64,000 nucleotides of DNA from Climacteris rufus (GCA_013398175.1 VZRZ01007414.1:247147-311146); one strand, 5' to 3'. Shown: positions 47,401-62,700, counted from the first letter of the stretch. The notes: a model not told the origin generated them from the sequence alone. Numbers and translations are program-made.

Positions 47401-50400
47401 TCTCTAATGAATTTGGGAAAGCCACTTTCAGTATAAAATCAAATGTCAGCAAAAAATATATTGCTCCTTTTGCTTAAGATGCTAATGATTTTTAATGTTT
47501 CATTTTCATCTCTTGATATATTCAGGTAGGAGGTGCTCAAATAGTTCTTAAACCCCAGAATTTTCATAGTGTTCCAAATGAATGTGCATCCTTAATAAAG
47601 ACTGTAGGCATTAGAAGAGTTCAGAATACTTTGTATCAAAACATCTTTATTTCTTCCTGACCCTTCCATAAAAATAGTTCTAGGAGCATGCTAGAAAGCT
47701 GAAGCTTTGTTCACTGTGAAGTACAGAGAGATGTGCTGCTCTCAGCATTGTGAGTCTATGGACCTCAAATGGATTTGGGCTGAAAGAAAAACAGAGTCTA
47801 CAGCCCAGTCTGAGCCTTCTGACAGGGCACACGTGTAGGAGAGGGGTAAAGGACTCTTCTCCTCCCAGCCTGGGAATGAGCTATGTGTTTGACCTTGGAG
47901 GTGACTGGCAAACAAAGGCATCTGTGTGGTTCCTGGCCGGAGAAGGTCTCACAGGAAAGCTGGGAGGTGAGTTTGGGAAGCCCAGGGCAAAGCCTCTGCC
48001 AGGCTGAAGTGGGGAGGAGGGCAACGAGCAAGGGCAGAGGTCCTGGAGTGAGGTGATGGAGAGAGCTGTTCAAGCACTTCTTCCTTTGTAAACTCTTCAG
48101 AGTAGCAGGTGTAGTGAGCCAAGGGGTGATACCAGGAGTTAACTGTCTCCATGGACAAGAAAATTAATTTGCAATTACTTTACAAACTGCAGTCTTTCTA
48201 GAACTTTTCCTGCTAGCTGCCATCTACAGTAGAGAAACTGCCTGGATTTCACTGTTGATGCAAAGACCATCCCAGATTTACAGATGAAACCAAGAGGGGC
48301 AAGGAGTCCAAGTAGTCACAGCTATGCTCAGTGGGTTTTAATAATCCCTATACTACAGACCTCTCCAATTCTTCTGTTTCTGATGCCCATGGATGGGACG
48401 TGTTTGTAAATTTGCTTTTAGAAAGGTCCCATGTTCAAGGCCATCATGGTTTCTGCATCTTCTCTCAACACAGAGAAGTAAATTAAAGCTGTCCCACAGG
48501 GCTTGTTAGCCTTTTCAGGGGAAGGGAATTATGGCTTACTGTAATGCTTTCTGGAAAGCAAAACCAGATCTACTATATTTTTATATCCCACTTTTAATGA
48601 CATTTGTCTCTAAATACTTTTTTTTTTCTGTATATTTTCTCTTTTCTTGTTTCTTTCCTGAGATAGCAGCACTCCATCAGCATTAGAAAAAGACAATTTT
48701 TGTTTACTTTGTTACTTTGTGACAGCTGGCCTTGACAAAACCATTGATTGATTTTATCTGGTCAGCAAATTATTTCCATTCATCTGCAGCCCCAGAAACC
48801 TACTTGGATTTTGGACATGTGTCTGGTCCCAGTTTCAAATTGAATTGTCTCATTTTTATTTGATGTGAGCATGGACACTTAGATCATAATTTAATTTCTG
48901 TGCCTCATAATCCATTTCTCCCAGTCCTCTCCCATCCCCAAAACAAACTTTGGTACCTCTCAACTGTAGCTGTCTGTTGGTTCCAAATTTTCTGGAGGGT
49001 ATTTATGGCACAGAATAAGTGTTCAGGGAAACATGCCTCCTTCAGTGAATTCCTATTTTTGTGCATAAGCTTTCCTTGGAAACAGTGATGATGGATTTAA
49101 TTCCTGATATTATCAGTGAACTTCTCTTTATGCCCAGTGGCTGCCATTCCTTGCAGGGTCCCTTTGACTGGGTAAATAATAGTAGGAAAATAAAAAGGTA
49201 TTTGACAAGTGTTTGCTGTTTGGATCTGGCAGCCTTTCCCATTAGTTAACACTCATACTTGTGGGCTTCTCAGAGGCTCCCATATTTAGGAACCCAAACA
49301 TGGTCAAACTAAGTTGCTGACTAAACATACATCTCTCTTTTTGACATCTTTCTGAACATTACAGATGTTCAGAGAACATCTAACAGAAAGTCTGAAGGTT
49401 CTTGGCTGGGCTGAGTTCATTAGACGCCGCCATTTTAGCCTAATTGATTATAATGAACTTTTTCCCTCAAAACACAGGGCAGAGAGCCCCACCTGAACTT
49501 CTGAGGAGGTCAGAGTTAGTCGAGACTTGGAAAAAGCAGCTGGTAGCAGACAGACACTAAACAAATGAAATCTTGTTCTTAGTCTGAGTCTGAGCTGTGA
49601 CAAGGTGGTGGCAGAGGAGGAGTCACTAACCTCTCTGAAATCTTTGCATCCTGTCCTGAGCTTACCGGCTTTTATCAGCTGTACTAGCTGCTACATTTAA
49701 TTTAATTTCATTTCAAGACAAAGCATTTGCTTTAAAATGTGTTTTGACGAGTGCAATTCCTGGTGGAGTGACTGGGAGTCTGAGTGCATTAACTAATAAA
49801 CTGCCTTGGGAATGGCTCGTTAGAATAAAGAGCAAATATGAAACTCAGCACAAGATGATGACAGTCCTCCTAACCCCTCAGCCTCATATACATCCAGCCT
49901 ATGACTAAAGGAGATAGAATAGAAAAAGTATGAGTTAAGAAACCTGGTGAGTTTGGTGATTATAAATGAATTACACCTTAATACATTTTTTGTTTTTCTT
50001 TGGTATTGCTGATAGTAGCTGGCATGTCCATTGCTTATCAATATAAGCAGCAAAATGTGTTGTTACTACAGGTTTTTGAGGCTCAGTAAAATGTATATTT
50101 TAAATTTGTTAAACAGGTTGTTTCATGTAATAACGTTTACTTACCTAATAGGATGAAGTAAAATTTTCTTTTCTCTGTTTTCTTACATCTGCACTGAAGG
50201 ACTGACAGGTTGACCTTCTGTAGCCTGTCTAGTAAAGGGTTGTGGACACATGTATACATTAGCTTTAAAATGTTTTACAGATTAATGTGATTTCTGCAAG
50301 TGATTTTGGGCAGTGTTTTTCCACATTCTCTAGAAAAGAGAATAGAATTATTTTGAGAAAAAATATTTCAAAAGGCTGGATTGTTTGCTTTTCATTTGAG

Positions 50401-53400
50401 ACATCCAGACTTTTTATTAGCAGTATTAAAATATTTTTAGAGACACACACCCCTTCATGAAGCTGATTTCCAACTGATATGTCCAAGAGTGTTTATTAAC
50501 ACCCTGCTCCAGAGGGTCAGTGTGCATCATCAAGAAAAAATAGATACAAAAATAACTCTTCAATTATTTTAAGATTGGCTAATTTATCTCAAACTCATAA
50601 TGAATCTCTGACTGGATGTGAAATATAAACACTTTCTTATGTTTTCCTTGGGTTTATTGGACAGGAGATCCACTAGTTAAAAATTTTAAACCCGTTGTTT
50701 GAAAATAATGTTTTACAGTGATCTCTTGCCTTCTGTGGCCATGAGAGAGATTTTCCTAAGCAGTCTGATGCATTAGTGCTCATAAGTCTAGTTTGTTACT
50801 GTGATTATTTCTTGATGCTGAGTCAAGCAAGAGATCATAAAATTAAAATGCAAAGCTTTTAGCTGTACTGGTGACTAGCTGGAAATCAACATCATCACTA
50901 ACTGGACAGAAACTGGACTAAGTGACAAGTTCATCTGACTAAAAAATTGGATAGATTCTCCCAGAAGATGGCAGTGCACCTTTGAGTAGTGTTCTGCCAA
51001 CTTGTCAAGTTCTATAATTTCTAGCTGGTTTCTTTTTTTCCAATATTGATTGCAATAACAAAACAAGTAATGACAGCTGCTATAGTGTGTGCATATAGAG
51101 TTGGTACTTTTCCTCTTGAAATCTGAAGTGAGCACTTAGTAATTCACACAGGCCTATCCTGCAGGGATGGTGATGGACTGGATGCTTTTGGGCAGGTTGA
51201 CAAGTTATTCGGCATTTGCTACGCTCACCAGCACAACAAATATCCCCTTTCCTCTGGAGTCCTTCAGATAATTCCCATGCAGACCCCATTGACTACCTCC
51301 ATAGTTTTAAAATATGTCTGAGTGTCATTGCTCTCAAAGGAATGGATATTGTAGGATAAGAATTACTAATAAGTGGAATAAATGATGAGGTTTAAAGTCT
51401 GGCCATGTTACATCTCTGCTCCACTGTTTCTCAACAAAGAATTTCTTTATTCAGATAGGGATCAAGAGCATATGTTCAAAAATACCAAAAAGTTCTACTT
51501 CTATATTAGTTGTAGTCTAAAAGCAATCAGTAATTGCTGTAAGTGTGGGGAAATTTCCAATTCTGTTTCCAAAGCAGGAGTCTAAGTGTGGATTTTCAAA
51601 CATGTAATCAAACCAGACTACTTAAGCTTTCAAAAATTGATCCAGCATTTATTTTTTATTTATTTCAGAATTAGCAGTAGGGAATGCTAATATCTCTTTT
51701 TAAAAATTCATCCTAATTTATGGTTATAATTTGCAAATAAAATGCAGTAGTTATTCTATAGCAATCATCTTCTGAACTGTTTGATATGCATATTTACATG
51801 AATAAGCAGGTTCTTTTTTGTGATATACCTGAACGAAGATATGTTTGTAAATAGTGGAGAAGGAAAAGAGGGGATTTTAGACACATAGCAATGCTTACTT
51901 GTAAATTTTGAAGCTAAACTTTACTATCTCCATCTGTCTTATCCAGAATTACTACCAGAAAGATGAGGAACATTTAAATATTTATTCTCTGTAGGGTAGT
52001 CTGAAAAAAAAAGTTGTGTTATGGCTCATTTTTAACCATTTATTTAATTTTCCAAAGAGCAAAATGCACTAGCAGTAAAAAAAAATAAAAGAAAAAAAAT
52101 TAAAATTGCAGCTGTATCTTTAACATAAAGAAGAGAGAAAAAAATTGTGTGGTCTTATTCTGCAGTCAGATATAATTGCATATTCTTGTCCTACTGCTTA
52201 GACACTCTGGATGGTAATTTTACTAAATTAGCATAAGCTGCATCACTTCCTTTTCACAAAGCATAAATCTAAACAAGAAGTTAAAATTTAGTTGCTTTCT
52301 TTTGTTTGTTTTCTTTTAGTTTCAGTTTTCTGCTCTTCCAGTAAGTCATGGAAGCTGCAAGATACATGGAGTTCTTAATTTTTTAGATGTCAACCCCCCG
52401 TTTTAAAAATGTGTTTGTCTTGAGTTTGTTTCCTCATAGAGCATCTTTAGTCTCTTTTAGGGCCCATCTGTAATTGAACCTGCCATGACCATAAACTCAG
52501 TCAGGCAAAGTCTTCCTTAGCACCTGGAGAGACACAGCAGCACCTTCCCATTCCAGTGGCCAGCAGACCTGTCCAGCCCAGCTTCAGTGGCTAAAATCAC
52601 AATGCAGAAGTTGTGTGAAAGGGGCAGCAGTGATGGATATGATCCATTCACTCAGTCAGCAATAGAATGTATTGCCAATACCCACTTCTCCTTCTAATAA
52701 TCCACCTTTCCCTACTGGCAAGCATCCCTCCCCTTTGCCAGGAGAGGGCTCACATTGAATAACTCCCTCCTCCCAGTCACCTTTTTAACATCACTTTCCT
52801 GGTGCTTGCACAACTTGCAGTGCTCGTGTGACTGATGGAGCTTTCGGGTTCTGTGCAGCTGCTCAAACTGCAACTGCTGGCATTTGCTGCTGCTTTTGTG
52901 TAATCTGGGTATGCTCTGACATGTAAATGATGCCGCTTGCTGTTTCCTTGTTCCTTCTGTTTAAAATCTCAATAAATCTGAAAAATACCACTATACAAAC
53001 TGCAATTATCTCAGCTTACTATACCACAATAAGGCAAGCTACCTCAGCACCAATAAAATGTTGTCATTAGTTTCTTTGTTTATTCTTCCCTGTGTTTTTT
53101 AGTGAATTTTCCATCTTTATTGTCACTGCTTGAGGTGAAATCAACCTTGTTATTTGTTCTACAACAGTGTTATACTGGGCCAAATTCTGGAACCTTTATG
53201 AAAGCAAATGCTATTTACATTAGGGACAGTAATACAGTACTAAAAATGAAGGATCACAGCATGGGATCTTCAGCAGGGTCAGTGGCTCAGAGTTTTTCTT
53301 GAATTTGTTTTGTGAACTGCATGTGAAATCAATAAAGCTGCCATTCTATCTGTAATTAAACCATTAAAACTGTCTTCTGTCATAGGCTTATGGTGATTAA

Positions 53401-56400
53401 ATTTTCCCAGTGTATGTGCCTAGGATACTGAATTTCACTTGATACTTCTAGTAGTAGTTGTATTTATGTTTTTGAGGTGGTTTAAAGTGATTTCATATCC
53501 AACCACCTTTTTTGCCTACCTCGTAGCTAATACAGGTCTTCCTGTCTTTCCCAAATGCCTGAAGTTCAGTTCACAGGACACACTGAAACTATGTTAACTG
53601 TATTGCAGTCTTTCTGATGGCTCAGACACAGCTTTGTGGATAAGACAGGAAAATGGGGGAAGATGGTTGCAGTCTTTCTGCAATATGTAACTAATAACCT
53701 AATGCTTACTGCTTCCCCTAGGAAGCAGTAGAGCCAAGCCTGACTTTCCCTTCAGCTAGAGTGGTTTCAAAGATTAGCTCCCAGACCAGCCCCCACCTGA
53801 AACTCATCTTTCTGTTGGAATCTTGTCAATGGGCAGTAAGAAAAACAAACAAACAAAAAAAAGTGATACAAGAGATGTTTCAGTGGGACAGAAGGCTCAT
53901 GTAGGCATCTTGCAGGCGTCAGAGGCAACTAGCATTTGACTGGCTTGTATTGGCTTGTCCACAATCCTGCTACAGTACCTGGTGGTGTTGTAGCAGTCTG
54001 CTGCTCATACTCTGGGTGCCCACTGCACCCAGTGTCCTGCAAACCAGTCTTCTAATTTTTGGTGGTGATAGCACAGTGGGTGGCCTGAAGGTCCTGGGAA
54101 GAAAACCAGAGCCTCAGACAGCTAAGTCACTCTTTGCAGCACACAACAGACTCATCCTGAAAACAGTCTGGCCAAAAGTGGCCTCCTCAATACTTTTCAG
54201 TGACTTTCTGGATTTGTACGCATTTCTCTTGTGATTCAAGGCCAGAACTCACAGAGCACAGCTACTTTATGAATGGGGTACTAGTTTGGCTGGTGGCTGG
54301 AAGCAGAGTCAAGTAGGTACACAAGCTGTACCAGGTGTTTTGAATACACTCTCAGACTACAAGTACAGGGCAAAACTTCATTAGGACTCAAAGAAAATAT
54401 TGTTTGGACAGTTAACAGAGGAACTGCCTATGTTTGCCAACCTGTTGCAGATAGGGAGACTGCCTTCCCATCCCGGTGATCTGGTTGCAGGAGGAGTTGA
54501 AGAACTGCTTTCCTTCCCGAAACCAGGTGTTTCTGGCCCCTGAATGAAGTGTGTGGATAAAGTGTCTTCCAAGGTCTGAACTGCCGTTTCACATAATGAG
54601 TGGTGACAGCCCAGAAACTGACTTCATGCCTCTGTGGTGTTTTCAGTATGGATGCTGAGGAGCCTTCTAAAAAGGGTGTCGTGGAGGGCATCACCTTTGA
54701 TGGGCAGAAGAGTCAGGCAAGGGTTTCAGGCTGGAAGGACCTTGGAAAGGCCTGTAAAAAAGGTGAGTTTACTGATTAGTGTGAGTTCAAGCCTCCTGAA
54801 GAGCAGTGATGTGAACCAGACACAAATTCTTTTCAGCCTGGGACTTAACAATCTTGAGCCTAAAACACTCACACACCCACTGAGAGCTCTGTGAGCTTAG
54901 GATTCAAATGCGGGGGCAAGGTTTATTTGTGGAACATCTGTTGAGAGGCTGTATCACAATACAGAGTTTATATTCAACTACAGATATGTTTGGACACAGA
55001 AAACATTAGGAGAGGGATGAAGGAAATCTAAGCTTCTCACAAAGCCCTTTTTTACTGAGGAAAAGCCTGGATGGTACTGCAAGAGCTGTTTGGGCAGCTC
55101 TTCTGCTATGCAAATCCATTGTAGAGCACCTATAGAAAACCTTTCCTTAATCAAGACCCTGAAATAACCATATATTTACCTCCTCCTGTCCTAGGCTGCA
55201 TTTTTTGATTAATCCTAACAAAAAAACCTTATTAATTAACTACAGGCTAATGTTTATGAATGTACACACATTTTTCTGAGAACTGTGGAGCAAAATGCTG
55301 AGATATGTAAAAATAAGTTCTGTGAAGATTTTTTGTGCTAAATAATGAATCTTGCTGGCTGACAAATAAACCATATGGCTTGTCAGGTTAAATACAAGTA
55401 CTAGAGAAATAGTATTGAATTTGTGTATTGAGTTTGTTTTTTTTTAATCAGAAGCTAGTTTTCTGTACAGCGCTAGGAATCAGATGAATTATAGAAGGAA
55501 GATCTGAATATTTAATATGGACAGTGAAATTCAAAGAATACATAATTAGGCCTATTGCAGACTTTCAATTTACTTACATGTCCTTATTGCCACAGAGGGG
55601 ATGTAGATACTTCCAATTTAAGTAACTACAATGGAGTACTTCTGTATCTTTGTAGCTTGGTCCTTCAAATGACTCTTTTAGGTGCTTAAGATCTCTTTGG
55701 ATTTGTCTCTATATGTTTAGGGTTATAAACAACTCTCAGGACAAGATGATTTTTTATCTTTTCCCAGTGAATCACCTTCAGGTTTCAATAAATTGAAGAG
55801 CAGGAGGAAGAAATACTGCATTGTTGATGGAGCATTTTTAGTCTGAGCTTCTGTGTGTGGGCCTGCATTAAATTACTGCTCTGACAAAGTACCAATCCCC
55901 TCTCTGGAACCAGAAGTGCTGAGTAAGCTTTACAATTATAAAGAAATGCAATTCCATTTCTTCTCTCTGAATTGAAAGCAGAGAGTTAAAGAAAGGCAGA
56001 GTATCAGAGTATTCTGACTGGAACACCCATCACAAAATACAGGGATGATTTTTACTTATCATATCTATTATATATTGGCATATATTTATACATATGCACA
56101 TACATGTACACATACATAAAATTTATATATATTTTTGCATGAGCATGAGTGTATTTAATTGATTTAGTAAATGCACATAGAATAAGCTTCTACTCTTAAG
56201 AACTCATCCAATTATTTCTCTGAAATTCATGTAAATGGCTTGATAGAATAGAGTTGTCTGAAAACTGTTCATTCAGTATGAACCATAGAAAATTTCATGA
56301 CCTAAAAGAAATTCTGCAGCAGAGCCAGGACTGAACTTGGTGAGGGTCAGGTTCCAAAACAGTCTTATAGATATTGCTCTTCCAACTGCTTTTTCTTTTT

Positions 56401-59317
56401 TTTTCCTTTTATATATATTTTATATATATAACATAGTCCTTTCTATCACAGCTTTATATACTTTTGGAAGTGAAGAGAAAGAAGTCCCTTACATTTATCA
56501 ATGATGCCTCAATATGTCTCATTGTGTATTTGCAAGAAAAGTGTACCAGTTGTTCAGAGTTGGTTTGATTAAAAAAGATTGGAGAGAGGCATGTGACATC
56601 CTTGAACAATGAACCCCATCTAAGTGGGCCATCGATACAATCTTTGTGTGCAAGACACATTGGTTGTAAACTAAAGCTGCTATTTCTAAAGGTATTTGAT
56701 TGACATCACCCCAGGAAACACTTTCTCTCTTCTTCACAGTCTTGGATCATATCAAGTACTGACTCTGAACAATGTTCAAAGGGTTTTTGTGAGCATCCAA
56801 AGCTATTTTTATTACTCCGTTCTTGCAAGATGGAAAAATAAGGGAGGGAAAGCAGATGAGGTCCTCTTCTGCCCTGAAACCCCTGCAGTATCCAGTTGCA
56901 GGAGGGAATCCTTATCTCTGAGAGGATTACTGGCTAACTCTTATCAAATATTCCCTGTCTGTGACCTTAGACAGAAGCTACAAGATGAGGACCTGCTATT
57001 TTATGAGGTGAGTCAAGTCAGATTTTCTGCCCTTTCCCTGCAAAATTGCCCAAGAGAAGCTGTGGTGACAGCTAACAGCAGAAGATAAGCACGTGATTGA
57101 GTAGTGTTTTCAGGAATATCAGGAATGTAGACCCTGCTTTTCCTTTCATCTCCCAAATGCTGCTGCCATTTCTTAGTGGTGGCTGTAGAAAACTGCACAG
57201 AGGACAAATGGGGAATAAAACATATTAGTAAGGTCATCAAGGTAATTTCTGTAAAGTGGTCCTTAAATCCTGCCTGAAGATGTTCCAGCAGATGTGATTG
57301 GATGCACCAGGCACATTACCTGTGAGTTACATGAGACACATCACTAATACATTACCCAATAGCTGAAGAATAATGCACAGTAATACTGCTTCTGTGTACA
57401 GCTTGTGCCTTTGCTGCATGTAGGCAGGGTTAAGAGTAAAATATTTCTGTTGTATCACAAAAGCTGTTCCAGCCCAACACAACACACTGTACAGATCCTG
57501 TGTACATCCTATACTGCTTGTATGCCAAGTACACTTTCATCAGTACCTTGAAATCCTTGCATAAGTTTTGAGATAAGTGATATCTGATGCATAATATCCG
57601 TGGCAGTAAACTCTGTGCATCTTATTTACTTTGCATGACATTGATTAGCAGGAGGCCTTCAACTACAGGGTGTACTGGGATGCAGGCATATCTTTCACCC
57701 ATTAGCACTTCCTGGGGAATTGCTTTCTCAGTTTCACAGGGTTCAGTTCCCCTTGAAACACATCTTGTCTCTGTTAGTACCACCCTTCTGTTCACCTTGG
57801 TGTCAATGCACACTCCGTTAACACAACAACTGGCAAGTGTCTGGAGCTGACTTTATTAAAGAAGTTACAAAAGAAGGTATAGAAGTGCCTTAAATGTTAG
57901 TTAAGATTCTTCAGTGAAAATGTTCTCCTACTAGTTAGTTCAGTGATTCAAAGTCACCAGTGCTGGGTGCTATTTCTGACTTACTTACATGTCAGTGTTT
58001 GAAAAAAAAAATGAAACACCTGCAAAAAGCACAGAGCAAGTGAGTAATGTTCAGTGTGCTGCTGAGAGAGGCTTCTGGAGGCAGTAGGTGACCTGCAGCA
58101 TCACTGAAAAGAGGCACTGCTTTTGACTTCCCTCAAATTATGAGAGGGAACAATAATATTTTCTCACCTCACTGTGGTGTCAGAAGAGAAAATTAGTTAA
58201 TTACTACAAAAGATGCTGAGCTCTTCTGATTAAGACTTCAGTATACATAAATGTAATTAACTAGATTTTATAAAATGCTTGAAATTCTAGGGTGGTCCAG
58301 TGGTTGTATTTAAAATAATCTTTGCTGCCTTCTGAAAATAATGCCTCCAACTATGCAATCATTCCTCAGATCTTTGTGCACATGCTTACTATTAAGTACA
58401 CGGGCAGTTCCTTTCAAGTTATCTGGAATATTTGTATTTGTGAAAAACAGAACTCCTCTTTGACATTTTAGAAATACAGTCACTTGTACATTTATATATG
58501 TATTTATTAAATCTAATTATTACAATTATCCATTATTACTTGAAGCAAGCTCAATTTTAAGAATGTTTTTAATTATTCTGAACATTGTTTCCCATTGCCT
58601 CATGCATGTATCAGTTTTTAACTGAGTAGTTTGGCATGGGAAATCTAGGCTGCTCCAAGACATTATTGATATTTTTTGTATTGCAAAGGCTTCAGGATTT
58701 CTTTTTCTGGAGACAAAACCTCTTTGCCCTAAGCAGTTGCAAAGCCAGCACAAATTCCATTCTGTGCTCCTGAGTGCAGAATATATTTAACTGGTGAAAA
58801 GCAGGCAATAGGCAGAAATTCTGAAGATGACTAGTACAGAAGCTCAAGAGACTGTAAAGGAATCAGGTCTGATACATACCTTCAATGATAAAGAGAAATT
58901 TGCCATTGACCCCAGTACTGCAGGGACTTCAAATCTGGGAACAAGCAAGCTTAGCATAGTTATGTGTTGTTCAAGAGGAACCTAAAATCATGGATCCCTT
59001 CTGAAAAATCTTGATTCTATCATGCTCAAGTATGTCTCTTTGGAAGGAGATGCAGGATGAGACATTTACTGTGTCTGTGTTGCATGGGGATGTGTGATAT
59101 TGTGCCTGCAGATACACAGATCTCTGTGTGAGAACACCTCGTGTGGTGTGGGGTTATTCACTGGTACCAGAACAGTGCAGCCACGGCATCTTTACCATCA
59201 GTGGTGCCTGCACCCACTGCTGGTCTCAGCCAAGCACCGTGTCTAAGGTACTGCAAAACAAACAAAAGCATACAAAAAAGATTTATGTATGGCTGTGCCT
59301 GGGTGCCTTTCCATCTT
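44401..59317. other. Long gene-free interval
   Basis: About 15 kb without a recognised gene. The largest open frame is 145 codons (minus 46488-46051) and has no domain I can name. AT-rich low-complexity patches lie at 52074-52145, 56055-56140 and 56390-56432 (TATA-type repeats). A motif cluster at 49421-49470 is described in the findings. The interval fits the gene-poor flank reported between KCNS3 and its next neighbours in mammals. Confidence 0.5.
56055..56140. repeat. AT-rich low-complexity region
   Basis: Alternating purine-pyrimidine runs such as 'tatatattggcatatattta' and 'catacataaaatttatatat'. A similar TA-repeat patch lies at 56408-56432. Confidence 0.8.
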
Positions 59318-59765
59318 AGAGTCACAGAGTCCCATTGGGTGGAGAAGATCTCTGAGACCATCGAGTCCAACCATTAACCTGGCCCTGCCAAGTCCACCAC
59401 TAAACCTTGTCTGTAAATGCCACATCTACACGTCTTTTAAATACCCCCCAGGGTTGGCAACTCTGCTTCCCTGGGCAGCCCATTCCTATACTTGACTAAC
59501 CTTTCAGTTAAGAGATTTTTCCTGATATCCAATACAAACCTGTCCTGGGACAATTTGAGGGTGTTTCCTTCTGTGTTATTACTTGTTATTTGGGAGAAGA
59601 CAGTGACCCCCACCTGGCTACAACCTCCTTTCAGGCAGTTGTCCAGAGCAATAAGGTCACTCCTGAGCCTCCTTTTCTCCAGGCTAAATGCTCCCAGCTC
59701 CCTCAGCTGCCCCTTATCAGACTTGTGCTCCAGATCCTTCATCAAGTTTGTTGCCTTTTTTCCAT
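59318..59765 (-). repeat. CR1 LINE 3' portion, about 0.45 kb
   Basis: On the minus strand this reads towards a CR1 3' end at ~59318. Phrases include 'gagtcacagagtcccattgg', 'accatcgagtccaaccatta', 'cctgatatccaatacaaacc' and 'tctccaggctaaatgctccc'. The minus frame 59775-59437 (112 codons) crosses it and is CR1-derived. It differs in type from the 40.7 kb copy, so another CR1 subfamily is likely. Confidence 0.92.
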
Positions 59766-62700
59766 AAAATTTCAAGTTTATGGAGAGCTGGGCAACACAG
59801 GGCCTTGCATCAGCATTGCAAAGGGGTTGTATGTGGCAGAGTAGTAAAGTTTTGGTTCCACTAGGAGAGAAACCACTTCAAGACACATGCTAAAAGACAC
59901 CAAATGTTGTAATATAAATGCTAGTTTAGGGGACTGTTGACCATCTTTCAGCATACAAAGAGAGAATACAGACCATCTGCATTAATCCCTTTACATACCA
60001 CTTTAGTTGCCTGTTCCCACTTTTATAGCCTGCAGTAATTAACAAGAGTGAAATAATTTTCTTTATAAAAGTAGCCATGGACTTAGTTTAGAAGGATAAT
60101 GCCATTATTCTTTCTGCTGTTAGATGCCCACATCTACCATATTTATTTTCAAAATATTTGGAAATTATACATCAACAGAGTCAACAGACTTATTCATTTT
60201 TTTTTGCAGTGGGAGTCAAGTTGTGCCATTGTGCCCCCTCCTTTTCAAAATCATATTTTTGTTTTAGAGTATTAGAACCATCTGGCTCATAAACAGTAGG
60301 CAAATAACACTTCTTCATGATTGATTATGCTACATAACCTCAGGTAAGTGTAGCATGACCAGTTAATTGAAAATTGCTTTCCATTCAGAATTCACTCTGT
60401 GCTAGCCAATGATAAATACTTATTTCATGTGGCTCATTTCACATTATACACTTTCAACATGCAAGCCCCTTGCTGACTTTAAAAAACAAAGCTATTATTC
60501 TCTATTCCACTTTTCAATGGTCCTTTTTAGTGTTTCATTTTCCCATTTTATTAGCACTGCTTTACTTTTGAATTGCACTTATTCAGACAGATGGGGTAGA
60601 CAGCCTATTTTATCTATACTTCCTTATTTCCCTAAGGATTCCTCCTTATTTGAAATATAATAAAAGAACTGAAGTTCTTTCGAAAGAACTTTGACTGAAC
60701 TCTTGTGGAGTAGGTGCTATAACCTGCAAGGGTACACTGTGTTGTCAGAACTGGAAAGTTCATGTTAGCGCCTGGCAATGGAGAAAAATGAACTGTGCAA
60801 AACAATCAAATTGAGAAACAGATGCTGCAAAATTTGTGTATTTTGTATTATCAACTTTAAACACTTCATGGTGGCCTGGAGACATTTTCAAGTCACCTGA
60901 GACCAAATTATAGTCACAAAAAGATGCCATGTTATCATACGAAAAAAGAACATGGAATTCCTTAGGTTGCATTTCATCTTGGGACTTCATAATAATTTGA
61001 GCAAGTGACAAGGTACAGGGTGACATTTTCCTCTCAAATTTATCAGAGCTTCTTCCTGGAAATGCTGGTGATATTAAGCTTGTTATTGATAATTCCAATT
61101 ATAGGTGAAATTTCAATATTTATGTGACTGTAAGAATTTTACATCTCATTTCTTCTTTCCATCTGGTTTGATGTCTTCTGTCTTTCATTTGTCTACAAGC
61201 AGCAGCGTAAGCACTTTAGAGGCACAGCACTCATTCCTTCAATACATGGGCTTTCTGTAAGAGGCTTCATACCTGCAATTATTTACAATAACAGTTGTTC
61301 AAATATTGAGATACTGGTTTTGATATCCATTCAGCTTGCTACTGACAACTGGCAGATCAGCAGGCAAAACAGGCAGCTCAGCCTGAGTACTTGATTTAAG
61401 CTGAGCTGAATTTATGTCATAAGATTAGTGAAAGGAAATAAAATCTAAAATTCTGGTTCCTTTAACTGTCTCAGACGATTTACTGCAATATATAGAAAAA
61501 GAGAGACAGAAATAATCTGATTAGAGATTTACATTTGATAGGAAGAGATAATACCTGAAGAGCTCAATGTAGTGATATTCACGTCAGCCATTACATCCTC
61601 TTCTCATCCCTGGCAATCAAAGCCCTATGTAAAGTGGCTCATTACTGTGAATGTTATGATACTAAAAGTTGAGAAAAAAAGAGTGTCAAGTTCCCTTTCC
61701 CAGGCACGACATGCTTCTGTTTTGAACAAAATATTTAGCTTTGTTTTTTTCATGAGGTACATCATCTTGTCTGCCATACAGATATATGAGCTTCAGACAT
61801 TCAGGTGGAATAAACAAAATAAAAAATTACAGTAATAAATATTTTAAATTATGCAAGATGAGAAAATCTTTTGGTAAGCAAACCTCAACATTCTTGTTCT
61901 ATTTCTACATAAGCATTAAAAGTCTACACTAGGTGTCAGATTGTCCATGCTGTTGCACCTGTCATAAAATAAAGGAAAATTCTATAAATGGACTTTAGCT
62001 ATCCCAGAGTCAGGAGGTATACACACTACTAAAATGTTTCTCTGCCTGACAATACCAATCTTATCTCTAGAGAAAGAGATCCACTATGATTTTGGTTTTG
62101 TAACTTTATTTTTATACTAAGAGATCAAAGTGTGTGTTTATTTTCAATATTTAGGACTAAAATTATGCATTGAAGAAAAAAAAATTCTGCATTTACAAGT
62201 TTTAACCTAATCTCTGGCTGCAAAAAAGAGTCCTGGAACATATGTCATTATTATAAGAATCATCATCTTGAAGAACTATTATCTTAATTGCTATAAATAG
62301 AACAAAACAGCAAGGTGCACATTTCTATATAAAAACATAAAAATATTTGAAATAATTAAAAAACTTAAGAAAACTGCATTTCTTCTTACTTCTACCAATT
62401 CCAGTACCAGGAGTAACATAACAGCATTAATCCTCATTTACTGTTAATCTTACCATTCTCACAAAAAAAAAGAATGTTCTCCTGACAGGTCTGAGCAGAC
62501 CCCATACTCATTCTTTCTGCAAAGTTTTTGTTATCTGAGGAAACTGGTTGTTCTTAAATTTCTGTTCATTTCTCAGGCACATAGCCTGCCCAGTAAGGGC
62601 TAAGGAACGATTCTGAGTCAGTGTTTTTGGCATAAATCTCTTATATGTGACTGGCTGCATCCAAAGATCATGTTCTAGGTTAAATAGATTTAGAGAGACA

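Noticed and set aside
54634..54894. Possible exon-like frame (86 codons) with a donor-like aaggtgagt near 54760
   Set aside because: No protein resemblance and no matching acceptor or neighbouring exon; the donor-like site alone is not enough.
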